Source of the DNA: Mangifera indica
Lineage: Eukaryota > Streptophyta > Magnoliopsida > Sapindales > Anacardiaceae
Assembly (NCBI RefSeq): GCF_011075055.1
Contig: NC_058138.1
Location: 3,224,001-3,288,000, forward strand
DNA length: 64,000 nucleotides
Direction of reading: 5' to 3'
The position numbers were made by a program, and so were the translations under genes. Of this stretch, positions 37,879 to 52,508 are shown in pieces. The notes beneath the pieces are model-generated. The model was not told the origin of the DNA, made no database searches, and saw only the letters and a program-made list of their open reading frames with translations. How positions within the stretch are numbered: the stretch's first letter is position 1; every line of letters begins with the position of its first letter.

Positions 37879-40800
37879 ATGGGTTTGTGTTCAAACTGCA
37901 CTAAACGCCTTCTCTTTGTAGCCCTTTTCGTAGTTTTGGCTCTCTCTCCGATCTTTGCTCAGGTTTTTTGGTTGTCTTTTATTTTTGTTTTTTTCATGAG
38001 TGTGTGTTTTGTTTTAATGTGTTGTGGGTTTTGCAGGAGGCTTTTGTTGATACGGAGAATGAAGATTTAACTTGGTCGGTTAAAGATCTGGGCCGCCGTG
38101 GCATGGTGAGTTAAGTTTGCTGTTTATTTATTCTTTGGTTCCTGAGAATATTTGAGCGAAAGTAGGGAGAGCGAGAAATCTAAGCCTTTGGATAGATTTT
38201 GAGTCGACCCTTTCAGAAGTTTGGTCTAATTAGACGGAAGAGCTTTTAGTTTCGTATAGAACTTCGGGGAGGTGAATGGGAATTTAAGCTTGTTACTTCT
38301 TGTTTGGTAGCTGAGAAAACTTACGAGAATATAGAGAAACAAATTGAATTTTGAACCTTTTGATAGATTATACTGACCCCACTAGAGGTTGGTCAAATTA
38401 TTATGTTTGATGAAGAAAATTGAACAAACTTAGATGGTATATCGGGTTCGTTTAAGTCAATGAGTAGCAGATTTATTTTGTCATTTTTTTGCAGATTGCC
38501 AGAAACAACGTTGACTCTGATATTACTGCTATTGGTTATCATCTCGACTCCGGTCTTGGAGTATTTGATGCATTTGTTGCAAGTTTTTCTATGATTCTTG
38601 TCAGCGAGGTTTGTTGATGTGTAATTCAATGATTAGTTATTTATTGCATTCTTATTAATGTCATGGTGACGATTTTGTTTTCCTTCAATAGTTATATATC
38701 TAGTGGGAAAATTTAAAATTTATTTTAATTATGTTTGCTAATATTTTTCTAATGAATGTTTTGGTTGGCTGAAAAATATGCTACTAGATTGGAGATGAAA
38801 CTTTTATAATAGCAGCTCTGATGGCGATGCGACATCCCAAGTCAACTGTTTTGTCTGGTGCTCTTAGTGCCCTGGTTGTTATGACTGTAAGTTGATACTT
38901 CTTGTTTGATTAAAGTATGTTCACTGCATTTTGTGACTTTGCTCATTGTTGTTTCTAATAATGCAATGCATTTGTGTGGCATTGTAATGAAATGGTTCCA
39001 ACAACAATGAAAAGCTCTGGCAAGTGCACTTTCTCCTGTACTTGATGTTATTGAGGTTAAAGTTGTTGTACATGTCAATTAGGTGCTTTCTACGGGACTT
39101 GGTAGGATTGTGCCAAATTTGATATCAAGAAAGCATACCAATAGAGCAGCTACAGGTATTTTTTCTTTATTTTTATTTTCTTCCTCACTTGGCCACTCCT
39201 TGCCTCTTTTTACCCTGTTACCTCTAGCTCTTTAATTTCACTTTCTCATTTCTTCACCCTTTCTTTGTTGTTCTTGTGCATATCTTTGGCATGCATAATT
39301 TTATATTTTGGCTTTGTTAAGTCTTTGACTGGTATCAGTATTTTTACTGTTATCCTTGCTTTTGGGTAAATCTAGTTTTTTTGACACATTGAAAATCAAT
39401 ATAACAATTTTTAGACTTAATTGAAAAGGTTGCCGGATGCCATAGAAGAAACTACAAACTTTGAGGGCATAGACAACTTCAACTAGTCCTGTAAAACAAC
39501 TAGTTCTTAGTGAATTGCATTTTTGTTTTATTTTTTTCTCATAAGAATGGTTCAGTTTTGTTAACACAGTGAACTCAATCGAGAATGCATTTTGATTATG
39601 GATCTGATTTTTAATATATCATGTGTCTTGATATTAGATTTCTCAATCTTTCGTTGCATTTTGAAATTAGAGTATCTCATCCTATTTCATTTCTATCATT
39701 TTTTTTTTTTGGGTAAGTAATTTCATTTTTATCTTGTTGGATATTGTAAGTTGTTCGAGCATTAAACAAAGTTAACACAATCCATCTATCCTGTTCCTTT
39801 TTTTATGCAGTTCTTTATGCAATTTTCGGGATGCGGTTACTTTACATAGCTTGGAAATCAGATCCAAAATCAAGTCAGAAAAAGGAAATGGAAGAAGTAT
39901 ATTCTCATTTTCTTCTTGCAGAATCTCAAGATTGCCATCTTATATGTTATTTTTGACCATTTCCCTACTGTTTCTGATGTCATAACAAATAAAGATGTTA
40001 CACAAGTTTCGATTATTAGCTATTTGGTCTTCACCGTTTAGATTTTGTATTATTTTCACATTCATTTCTCGTCTTGTCATTCATCAATGCAGGTGGAGGA
40101 GAAACTTGAGGGCGGGCAAGGGAAATCAACCTTCCGCCGTTTCTTCTCAAGATTTTGTACACCAATATTTTTGGAGGTAGGTTCTGGGAATGAACTTTCT
40201 GATGCATGAAATTCAACCTTTTCAAATTGTTGATGATAAGTTTTTTTTTTTGGCTTTTACCAGTGAAATGTTTCAAATATACTGCTTGCGGCATTCTTAA
40301 ATATTTTCACCATTACTCTTCTGTTCATCATCTCAACCAAGCATCTGTTTTGCCACAGTCATTTATTTTGACGTTCTTAGCTGAGTGGGGAGATCGGAGC
40401 CAGATAGCAACAATTGCTGTAAGTAAATATTTTATTACCCCAATTCGATGTAGCTCTCTACTCCTGAACTTGACTTAGTATCTGTGTAACTTGCTGGCTG
40501 CTATGATGTGGCTGCCATATATAGCTAATAGCCTAAATATAAATCCAAACATATTTCTCGATTCCATTAGACTTTACAGTTTAAGATAGAGCTGCATTAC
40601 CCCAAAGCAAGACAGGTTTTTTGAATCTCTGCCGAATGCTGGAGTTTATACCATTATCCCATATCATACACACTTCAGTATTTTTTTTACTTCGCTAAGC
40701 TATAATGTCTGTTTTTGCAGTTGGCTACACACAAAAATGCCATTGGAGTTGCAGTTGGCGCCACGATTGGACACACAATCTGTACATCATTAGCAGTGGT

Positions 40801-40915
40801 GGGAGGAAGCATGCTTGCAGCAAAGATCTCGCAGCGCACAGTGGCCACCATTGGAGGCTTGCTCTTCCTGGGCTTTTCCTTGTCTTCATATTTCTATCCT
40901 CCCCTAGGAGAGTGA
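37879..40915 (+). CDS. GDT1/TMEM165 family cation transporter, Golgi type (287 aa, 9 exons)
   Basis: Exons are 37879-37962, 38037-38105, 38495-38608, 38788-38886, 39083-39155, 39811-39896, 40093-40176, 40359-40418 and 40721-40915; all introns are GT-AG and phases agree. The N-terminus (MGLCSNCTKRLLFVALFVVL...) is a signal peptide or anchor, followed by an acidic segment. The two family signature motifs ExGD(E/R)(T/S) are at residues 89-94 (EIGDET) and 212-217 (EWGDRS), each in a cluster of hydrophobic helices separated by a charged loop (about 165-195, SSQKKEMEEVEEKLEGGQGK). UPF0016/GDT1 proteins exchange Mn2+ or Ca2+ for protons. The signal peptide and overall match fit the plant secretory-pathway members (Arabidopsis GDT1-like 3/PML3) rather than the plastid ones. 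Confidence 0.94.
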
Positions 40916-42013
40916 CCAAGTCTTGTAGGCTAACCTGATTCTTTAAGATCAACTAAGCTCTTTACTTGAAAATTTGCCCTTTTTTAAAAAAATTTTCTCT
41001 TCTATTTTGTAAGCGTAACTAAAATTTCAAAGGTTTTTTTTTTTTTTCATACTAAAAAGTTAAACGCCAAAAGGCACACGAAGACATGGTCCACAGTGCT
41101 ATGGATGTGTCTCGGGCCTTAGCATCGAAGCGGGGTGACATAGACCATGGCACCGTGGACCATGTCAAATTAGACACAACATGACCCATTGTTGACTCTA
41201 GATTTGTTTAAACTTTATTTTGGTTCTTTTTTTTGTTTATAAGACCCAAATATGTTAACGTCAAAATCACTGTTATTTTCAAATTTTGTAATTATTGGAA
41301 TTCAAAAACACTCTTGTTCTAATTTTATTCAAAATGTTTTAACTTAATTAGATATTAGAAGGAAAATATCATCAACCATGAATATTAATTTATATATTAT
41401 GGATGATATATTATTATATGGTTAATAATATTTTATTTTTAATTTAAAATTATTATCATTAGTAATTTAATTATTACTGTATATAATATTATTGATCAGT
41501 GAGTCTTGATCTTAAGGTTGTTTGTTTGGTAACAAATCTGTTGATAAGTCAAATTCATTTTCTGATGGATTAATTTAATTTAATATAAAAATAAAATTTT
41601 AATTATGTTATTGATATCATATTAAAATCATTGGTTTGATCGGTGGGATCGGTTAAAATTTTGTCTGCTCTATTGACTGGGTTTACTTGACTGGGTTTAC
41701 ATCCGATTCAGATTCGGGTAAGAAAACATTGGTGTAGAGGCTACCAATTTGATGAATTTTGGGTTGTGCTATAAAAAAAGGAAAAACCAATGTAAATACT
41801 TAGAAGAATAATACTGTCATGAAATTTAATGCTAACTTAATTTGTTAGCCATGAAACCTACCTTCCAAAGACACTAATCTTTTTCTTTTTTGTTTTCTTT
41901 CTCATTTTCTCACCATCCAATCGGAAACTTTTTAATTATTAATTTATTATAAACTTAAAAAAAAGGCAACAATATCAACTTTGTAACAGAAACTAACTAC
42001 CAAATCTCATAAA
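40916..42013. other. Intergenic between GDT1-like and PPR genes
   Basis: It starts with the 3' UTR of the GDT1-like gene, then a GC-richer hairpin patch (41084-41165), an AT-rich MITE-like core (about 41385-41490), and the promoter of the PPR gene. No additional coding sequence is seen. Confidence 0.5.
41084..41165. repeat. Hairpin with 21-bp arms, 40-base loop
   Basis: Bases 41084-41104 (acatggtccacagtgctatg and one further g) pair with 41145-41165 (ccatggcaccgtggaccatg and one further t) at 19 of 21 positions. The patch is GC-richer than its surroundings. It could be a miRNA-like precursor or a fragment of a GC-rich LTR; nothing here separates the two. Confidence 0.7.
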
Positions 42014-44287
42014 ATGAAACGGGCTTGTCTTGGAGCCACGTATTTTGGCGCCAATGAGTTCCCAAAACATCTCACAAAAAATCTTACACAGCCTCTTAAA
42101 TTTGCCCTTCATCACATTCAATTTCAGTACCACCACTACACCTCTTTACAATTGGATAATGATCAAACAAATGAGTCTCAGGTCCAGAAGCTTCATGCCC
42201 ACTTGATCAAAACTGGATCTTTCCAAGCTTTGCAAGTGGGTATTCATCTTTTGGGCCTCTATGTGAAGGTTCAAAATTTAGTGTGTGTGCACAAGGTGTT
42301 TGAGGAAATGCCTGACAGAGATGTTCACGCTTGGACTGTTCTTTTATCTGGGTTTTTGCGTGGTGGATGTGGTAATAGGGTCCTGGATTTGTTTAGAGAG
42401 ATGCAAGCAGATGGTGTTTGCGCGAATAAATTTACGTTATCTTGTGTTTTGAAGTGTTGTTCTAGTTTGTGTGAGGTGAGGCTGGGGAAGGAGGTTCACG
42501 GATGGATTTTGAGGAATGAGGTTGATTTGGATATTGTATTGGAGAATTCTGTGCTTGATTTGTATGTGAAATGTCAGGCATTTGAGTATGCAAAAGGATT
42601 GTTTGAACGGATGGAAGATAAGGATAGTGTGTCATGGAATATTATGATTGGTGCCTATTTGCATATTGGAGATGTGGAAAGGTCTGTTAATTTGTTTGAA
42701 AGGTTGCCTGAAAAAGATGTTGTGAGTTGGAATACAATCATAAATGGTTTAATGAAGAAAGGGTTCGAAAGAACTGCAGTGGAGGTACTGAGTTGGATGA
42801 TTAATAGTGGACTGTCCTTCAATAAAATGACTTTTTCGATTGCATTGAATTTGGTTTCTGCTTTATGTAATGTGGAACTTGGAAGACAGATTCATGGCCG
42901 CGTTCTACGATTGGGTGTTCAAGAGGATGGGTTTATAAGGAATTCACTCATTGATATGTATTGCAAATGCGGGGAGATGGACAAGGCATCTTTTGTTTTT
43001 GGAAAAACATACACGGAGTCGGTGAGAATACGAAATTCCATGACTTCTGGCAAGGCAGAAGTAGTTTCATGGAGCTCAATGGTTTCTGGTTATGTGCATA
43101 ATGGTGATTATGAAAACGCATTCAAATTGTTTACCTCTATGGTTTGTGAACATGTAGAAGTTGACAAATTCACCCTCACAAGTATTGTTTCAGCTTGTGC
43201 TAACGCTGGGATTTTGGAGCTTGGTAGACAGATCCATGCCCATAGTATGAAAGCTGGACACAAAATTGATGCTCATTTGAGTTCCTCTTTAATTGACATG
43301 TATGCTAAATGTGGAAGCTTGCCTGATGTTCAGATGATTTTCAAGCAAACAGAGAATCTGAATGTTGTGCAATGGACATCGATGATATCTGGCTATGCTT
43401 TTCATGGACAAGGGAGGGAAGCTGTTCAGCTTTTTGAAAAAATGATCAAGGAAGGAATAACTCCGAATGAGGTTACTTTTGTCGGGATTTTAACTGCTTG
43501 CAGCCATTCTGGGTTGCTTGAAGAAGGCTGCAAATACTTTGAGTTGATGAAAGAAGTTTACGGCATAAAGCCTGGCCTTGAACATTACACTTGCATGGTT
43601 GATCTTTATGGACGCGCTGGTCGCCTGATTGAGTCAAAGGAGTTCATTTATAAGAACAATCTCGCCCATCTATCTGCAGTATGGAGGTCATTTCTATCTT
43701 CTTGTCGACTACACAAAAACGTTGCGATAGGGAAGTGGGTTTCAGAAAAATTACTTCAACTTGAACCGTATAATCCAAGTCCTTACGTTTTACTATCGAA
43801 CACTTTTGCCAGTGAACATAGATGGCAAGAGTCAGAAAATTTAAGAAGGCTGATGCAACGGAGAAGAATTACGAAATACCCTGGCCAATCTTGGATCCAG
43901 CTAAAAAATCAGGTCCATTCTTTTGTCATGGGAGATAGATCACATCCACAGGACGCTGAGATATATTCATACTTGGAGAAACTTATTGGGAGATTGAAGG
44001 AAATTGGGTACTTGAGTGATGTCGAAATGGTAATGCAGGATGTCGAGGAAGAACAACGCGAAATGCTGGTTGGTTTCCACAGCGAAAAACTTGCAGTTGC
44101 ATATGGCATCATTAGCACAACAGGTGCAACACCAATTCGAGTAATGAAAAACCTGCGAATCTGCGCTGATTGTCATAACTTCATCAAGTACACTTCTCAG
44201 CTCTTAGGTAGGGAAATTATTGTTAGAGACATTCATCGGTTTCACCATTTCACGCATGGCCGTTGCTCATGTAGAGATTACTGGTAA
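42014..44287 (+). CDS. DYW-class pentatricopeptide repeat protein (757 aa, intronless)
   Basis: A single 757-codon exon, as is usual for this family. An N-terminal region of about 55 residues (MKRACLGATYFGANEF...) could be an organelle targeting peptide. Tandem PLS-type PPR motifs follow from about residue 60 to 560, recognisable by repeats such as DVHAWTVLLSGFLRGG, DSVSWNIMIGAYLHIGD, DVVSWNTIINGLMKKG, EVVSWSSMVSGYVHNGD and NVVQWTSMISGYAFHGQ. The E/E+ segment runs from about 560 to 660 and the DYW deaminase-like domain to the end. The zinc and catalytic signature is present: HSE (689-691), CADCH (717-721) and terminal CSCRDYW. Such proteins specify C-to-U editing sites, or act in processing, of mitochondrial or plastid RNAs; the RNA target cannot be read by eye. 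Confidence 0.95.
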   Translation: MKRACLGATYFGANEFPKHLTKNLTQPLKFALHHIQFQYHHYTSLQLDNDQTNESQVQKLHAHLIKTGSFQALQVGIHLLGLYVKVQNLVCVHKVFEEMPDRDVHAWTVLLSGFLRGGCGNRVLDLFREMQADGVCANKFTLSCVLKCCSSLCEVRLGKEVHGWILRNEVDLDIVLENSVLDLYVKCQAFEYAKGLFERMEDKDSVSWNIMIGAYLHIGDVERSVNLFERLPEKDVVSWNTIINGLMKKGFERTAVEVLSWMINSGLSFNKMTFSIALNLVSALCNVELGRQIHGRVLRLGVQEDGFIRNSLIDMYCKCGEMDKASFVFGKTYTESVRIRNSMTSGKAEVVSWSSMVSGYVHNGDYENAFKLFTSMVCEHVEVDKFTLTSIVSACANAGILELGRQIHAHSMKAGHKIDAHLSSSLIDMYAKCGSLPDVQMIFKQTENLNVVQWTSMISGYAFHGQGREAVQLFEKMIKEGITPNEVTFVGILTACSHSGLLEEGCKYFELMKEVYGIKPGLEHYTCMVDLYGRAGRLIESKEFIYKNNLAHLSAVWRSFLSSCRLHKNVAIGKWVSEKLLQLEPYNPSPYVLLSNTFASEHRWQESENLRRLMQRRRITKYPGQSWIQLKNQVHSFVMGDRSHPQDAEIYSYLEKLIGRLKEIGYLSDVEMVMQDVEEEQREMLVGFHSEKLAVAYGIISTTGATPIRVMKNLRICADCHNFIKYTSQLLGREIIVRDIHRFHHFTHGRCSCRDYW

Positions 44288-44702
44288 GTAAACGAAGTTA
44301 TCTCGAATGTCTGGATTGACTCAAATAGATTTTCCAGCTTGTTGCAATCCAGCAGAGTGGAAATGGTGATTGCATACTATTCTTTTTACACCTATGGATC
44401 AAGTTAAATCCTAGGTACACCACATCAGATTGGAAAATGTTTGAGTTTATATTTTGATATAGAAATTTAAGTTTTCATTTAATTTGTAGTTTAACTTTAT
44501 GGAAAACTACAATGTTTTTTTGTAAATGAATTGTTGTAAAAGATAGAAATTGAATCATTCAAGGCACTCTCAAATTAGACCTTATTTGATCAAGTACTAA
44601 GTATGATTAATAAATTAGTACTTACAGACAGTAAAAACAATTAAAAAATTAGTAATAGTATCTACACCTAGTTTTGAGTATTGAAATGAGTAGTATTTAA
44701 AT

Positions 44703-44785
44703 GATGTCTCATCATCATATGATTAGGTGTAATTTTATTCTTAATTCAAAAACATTGAATTATATGATGACATATTATCTGTATA
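44703..44785. mobile_element. Palindromic MITE, reverse orientation
   Basis: Arms gatgtctcatcatcatatga and attatatgatgacatattat flank the family core on the opposite strand (aattttattcttaattcaaa). Confidence 0.65.
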
Positions 44786-44935
44786 CTTGATTGAATAGTC
44801 AAAATTGGGTCCCGATACGAATAGTTGTATTAATATGCAATAATTGAAGTGAATAAACTTTAGAGGTATTCATGAATTGTTTTTACTAAATTGTATTTAT
44901 TTTTATGCATTAATTTTTTTATGTAAATGTCCCCA

Positions 44936-44950
44936 TATACATACATATAC

Positions 44951-45010
<60 letters not shown>
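44936..45010. repeat. CATA/AT microsatellite
   Basis: Imperfect (CATA)n from 44936 to 44962 is followed by about 23 uninterrupted AT units to about 45009. Likely polymorphic in length. Confidence 0.95.
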
Positions 45011-45569
45011 CACCTTTGATAGAGGGGTTTTAGTGGTTTCTCTAATTATTTTATTCTATTAAAGGGACGACTTTTTTCTACTTAAAGAGGTTACAATTTC
45101 AATTTTTTTAATTAATTTTATTAAAAAAAATTAAATTTTTACTAATTTTTATTAAAGGGTATCAAATTAATCAAATTGCTTTCAAAAAAAAAAATGAAAC
45201 AAGCCATCCTAATTGTATTTGTTCAATATCTGTAATATGAAATATTTAAATTTTCATCTTTTTTATAGAAAAATCTAAAATTTATATTCTTTTAATAAAA
45301 AAAATTAATTTCTTTAATTAAAAAAAAAAAGATAATTGGATACATTCATATGTTATATAAAATTCTATATGCAAACGCTCAAAATCAAACAGGCCCTTAG
45401 AAGCCTAAGAGGTGGCCCAATTTCGAAAATTGGGCTTACCAGTAGTCAATGGGCTTAGCCCATTGGCTGTAACATAATTGAAACGTAGAGAAGAAAGTTA
45501 CATGCCCCATAGTATTCTATGTATGTGTCATCATATCAAATCATTAACATTATCGAGATTTTATTTTGA

Positions 45570-45845
45570 TTATTATCAAGGTTATTAGTATCCTATGATA
45601 CATAATATTTATTATATAATACGACATAGATTCAGATTTATACAAATTTTTTGAGAAATGATGATGTGTTAGAAGTATATTTGAGAGATTTTAAAACTTT
45701 GAGGTTTTTATGATATTTCCTAAGACGATAATGTGCCAATTGAATACTCTATTTTACTATTATTTCAACTTTATCTTTATAAGAAAAAAGAATCGTATGA
45801 TATTATACACGATTCTACCATAATTATTGTATAAGATAAATGTTA
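45570..45845 (-). repeat. TATGATA-rich dispersed repeat, copy 3 (inverted)
   Basis: Starts ggttattagtatcctatgat, the inverse of the end of copy 2. It shares the gatgatgtg...gatattt order with copies 1 and 2 on the opposite strand. Confidence 0.4.
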
Positions 45846-48800
45846 CAAAATGATATTATATATTACTAAAGAAAACATAATTACAACTAGGGATGAATTT
45901 GATCCAAGTCAAATTTGAATAAGATCTAGTTTGAGATCGATTTGAATTCAAAAGAGTCTGTTCAAAATCAACAAATTGAGTTTAAAAACAATTCAATTTT
46001 GAAGTCAATTCGAACTCAACTCGTCTATGAAAATGAACTCAATTCTTAACTTGAACTTGACTCGTTCAATTGATTTTGTAGTCAAATTCAAGTAGATTAA
46101 TAGCATTATTAATATAAATTTATTCTCAATAACCAAAAAAAAAATCAATTTAATCAAAAGACAGAAAACGATGTATAGACAACAATTTGATTCGCCTAAG
46201 CTTGAATAATGTCTAACTTAATATTAGTTCTCGAATTAAAACTTAAACTATTCTTGAAAACAATTTAATTAGATGTGATTCAAACTAACTTGAACTTTGC
46301 TTGCTTATGAAAGCCAACTCAATTTTAAACACAAATTCAATTTATACTATTTGAATTTGAACAACTCAGTTTAAATCCAACCCTTTATACAAACGAGAAA
46401 GTTTATTAAAATCAATTGACATGAAGCTAATTTGTTACTAATTAAACAAAGTTATCATGAAAGTGGTCAAAGGGAGGCTAGGGCATTTCTTGAAAGAGAT
46501 AAAATGGTTTTGAGTGGTCAAGTAGTAAGCACACAGGTGTGCAACCAAGCTTGACTCTTCAGTCAATTTTGCCCCAAAAAAAGTGCAATTTGCTAGCCGC
46601 CCATAAAGGCAACCTCTTGTTTTTGAATTCATACTACTTTATTATGAGGTTATTATAAAGTTAAATAAAAAATTATTTTATATGCTTGAACACTAGGATT
46701 TGATCTTATTCGAGTTATTTGAGTTTAAATTCAAACTCGAATCAGACAAATTAAGTTCAAACTAAAGATTGAACTAACTTTTTTATAAATACGCTAATTC
46801 AAATTGAATTCAAAGTTGAATGTTTTTTTAAACTGAATTAAACCTCAATCTATCAATCTCGAATTGATTATCCATATTTTTATTAACATTTTATGAATGA
46901 TAAATACCCATATGTCATAACTTTGCAAATTATATAATTAAAAGATAATATAATAATTTGACATTATACGTCGGGGTGAGTATTCGAGCCAAGTCATCTT
47001 GACATGAATCTATTGTTTGACTTGAATGTTTGATAATTTGATTCAAGATTAATTTATTTACTTTTCGTGTTAATATCGTTTATCATGTCAACAATACTAT
47101 TTATTTTGTAAATAAGTTTTCGATGATATTTTACACCAATTTAAACAAGTTCAAGAGGTAGACTAAGGATTTGAGTCAAAATTGAACTTACTTTTAACCC
47201 AATTCGATTTGAAACCACCCCCGACCATATGTGACATGAGATAACACACCTAAATAAAATGGGTCTAAAAGAGAGTTTGTGGAGTGCACGCATGGTTAAC
47301 ATGTCATACAAAAGCAATTCTTGCCTTGGTATGAGACATGTGACCAAATCTTATCCCTTATCCAACAATTTTTGCTCTTTCTGGTTGGCGTTTCTTTTGG
47401 GCTTTCAACAACTTTTTACTAAAATTATAGATACATATTTTTAATATATAAATAATATATCATCATATAATTAAATACTTAAAAATATATATACATAATA
47501 TCGCTAATTTTTTATATAGAGATCTTTTATTAATATAATTATGTGTACTTAATTTTAAATATCAAATTAAATATTTAAATAATATATTATTATATAATTA
47601 AATAATTTAAAATTAAGTAATATTTTAAATTATTACCTGTTTTGGGTTTAATTAAAGTAATAAAGAGTTTTACAAATTTATTGTGTTTTAGAAAAAAAAT
47701 CAAATTTAATTAAACTCGATGTCTTGGAGTCTAAGATTTCTGTAAATAAGAAAATTAATTTTAATTTAATGTAGTCAAAGTTTCAGGAATTAGAATTCTC
47801 AACCACTCAGCTAAACGATGAGTCTAACAATCTATGATTGTTACACTTAAGGAAATGTGTACTCTTATATTTAATTTTTACTATTTTATATTGAATATAC
47901 CAAACTAAATTACTTAGTTTCATAACAAAACAGGATAAAATCTGAAAATACTGAAAATCTGATCTATTCTATAGAAAAATCTGAAAGTTTGGTTTATTCA
48001 ATAAAAAAAATTGAGAGTTCAATCTCTTTAATAGAAAAAACAAAGTTTAATTATTTTAATTAAAAAAATAATATTTTAATATCTCTCCATGTGTTGCTAT
48101 TCTAACTTTTGAACAGTCTGACTCAATTATTAATTTAATTAATTAAATTATATTCGACTTAAATTATTCTTTTGACTATCTTAAGATTCAATCTGATTTT
48201 CAAAACATTAACCATAACCCATGCGTGGGGATGGAGATTAATAATAATTCTTAACATTCGAAAACAGACAAAATACCGACAAAATAATTTTAAAATGGAC
48301 CTTTAAGCCAAATATGCTCCCATATTGGTCCCATTTGACACCTCCACAGCTCTACTTCGATAATTTATAGCCAATTAGGAAGCTTCTTGTAAGCTCGATA
48401 ATAAAATATCCCAAGGCAATATTTCGTAAGATGAAAAGAATTCAACTTTGATGTGCTATTCATATAAAAGCAAAAGGTGATTGAAAGAGACAACACACTA
48501 GTCAATAAGAAAGAATTCAAAGAACATTCACATTCCCCACTTGGAATTGAGGCCTAGTATTACAAATGTTTTCATACCTCAGCTTTGACAGGATCAAATG
48601 ACCGGTTCGCGAGTCAATTGGTATGATTGGTCTAATTGATCCAGATGGGTTGGTGAATAGAATTAGACCCATTTCAAAAGTTAATTTGATTTGATTTAAA
48701 TTTAATTAGATCAAACTTGAATTGAACTCAAATTAAAAGAGTTTGGTCGTTTTTTATATTGAGTCAAACTCTAGATGAAGGAGTTTTGTTAGGTTTGACT

Positions 48801-50009
48801 CATAAGTCAAATGAATGACTTTATTCAGTTTAAATTTGACTAAATATTTATCAAAATAATATCGTTTTATATATAATTGGATAAAAATAATGTCATATTA
48901 TTAATATATTGAGAACTCAAACCACAAATTTGAATCTCAAATTTAAACTATAAAGTTAAATCAAGCTTTAAACTTAAGGATCGAACTGAACTTGAGTTAC
49001 TTTGAACTTTGACTCAACAAACTTCAGTCGAGTCATTTTTCATATTAGCTTAACTCAGGTCACAAGATGTTCAAGCTTGATTTGATTTGTATCCAACTCT
49101 ATAAGTGAAATCAATATGATGTAATTAAAATTTTTAAAAAGGTTATTGAATATATTTTTTGAATAATATTGAACGATAAATATTTCTAGCATAATAATGT
49201 CTATGCCTCCAAACAACTCGGTCTTAGTTTCGAGTGTGTTCACCCTTAAGGCACGATTCACTCAATTAAACCTCAGGTGAATTTGATATAGTGACTAAAA
49301 CTTGATTTAGCCTTGACAATCAGTCTCTTCATTCTCATAACATAATTCATTCAGTTTAACTATAAATCAATCTAATTAAATAGTTAAAACTCGTTTTTGT
49401 TTTGACACATACTAATCGTACCATTAGTTTGATCTGAATTTTAAAACCATGAATATTTTTATTATGACTTTGACTAGTTCAATTATTTCTCCTCCTTTTA
49501 CACCTTTTGTTTTTTTTTAAAACATTTCTGGTCTAAATACTTCCCCCTTTCATTGTCAAGCCGCCCACTCTTCAAAATACCAACAATTAATTTGTTTGAA
49601 CTCGTCTTAATTTGTTTGACCAATGATAAATCTTAAACGGCAACGTTTTTGTAATTTTAATAAGCGGACAAATAGTGAGCCTTCGAGTGATAACTTCACA
49701 AATACTAAAATCACAAATACCCAAAGCTAAAATGTGATTCCAATGTTAAAAATACGTATGTATACATGAAAATTATGTAAGTTTTTACATATAAAATCCC
49801 GTATTTGAGATGAGTCATGCAAAAATACCATTTAATTGTAAAGTTACAATCAAATTGAACTAAATTAAATAATACTTGATTCAAATTTGAATTAATTTAA
49901 TTGTATTTACGCAAAGTTTTTAAAATTATGAGTTACAAAAAAGTTTTTAAAATTATACAAGCACATTTAAAAAATTATACATTCATAATCGTTATTAAAT
50001 TAATATTGA

Positions 50010-52508
<2,499 letters not shown>

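Noticed and set aside
40031..40294. Open frames over GDT1-like exon 7 on both strands
   Set aside because: Shadows of the real exon (40093-40176), whose frame joins the neighbouring exons in phase.
44877..45062. 61-codon frame across the AT microsatellite
   Set aside because: It is made of IY repeats from the (AT)n tract and is not a protein gene.
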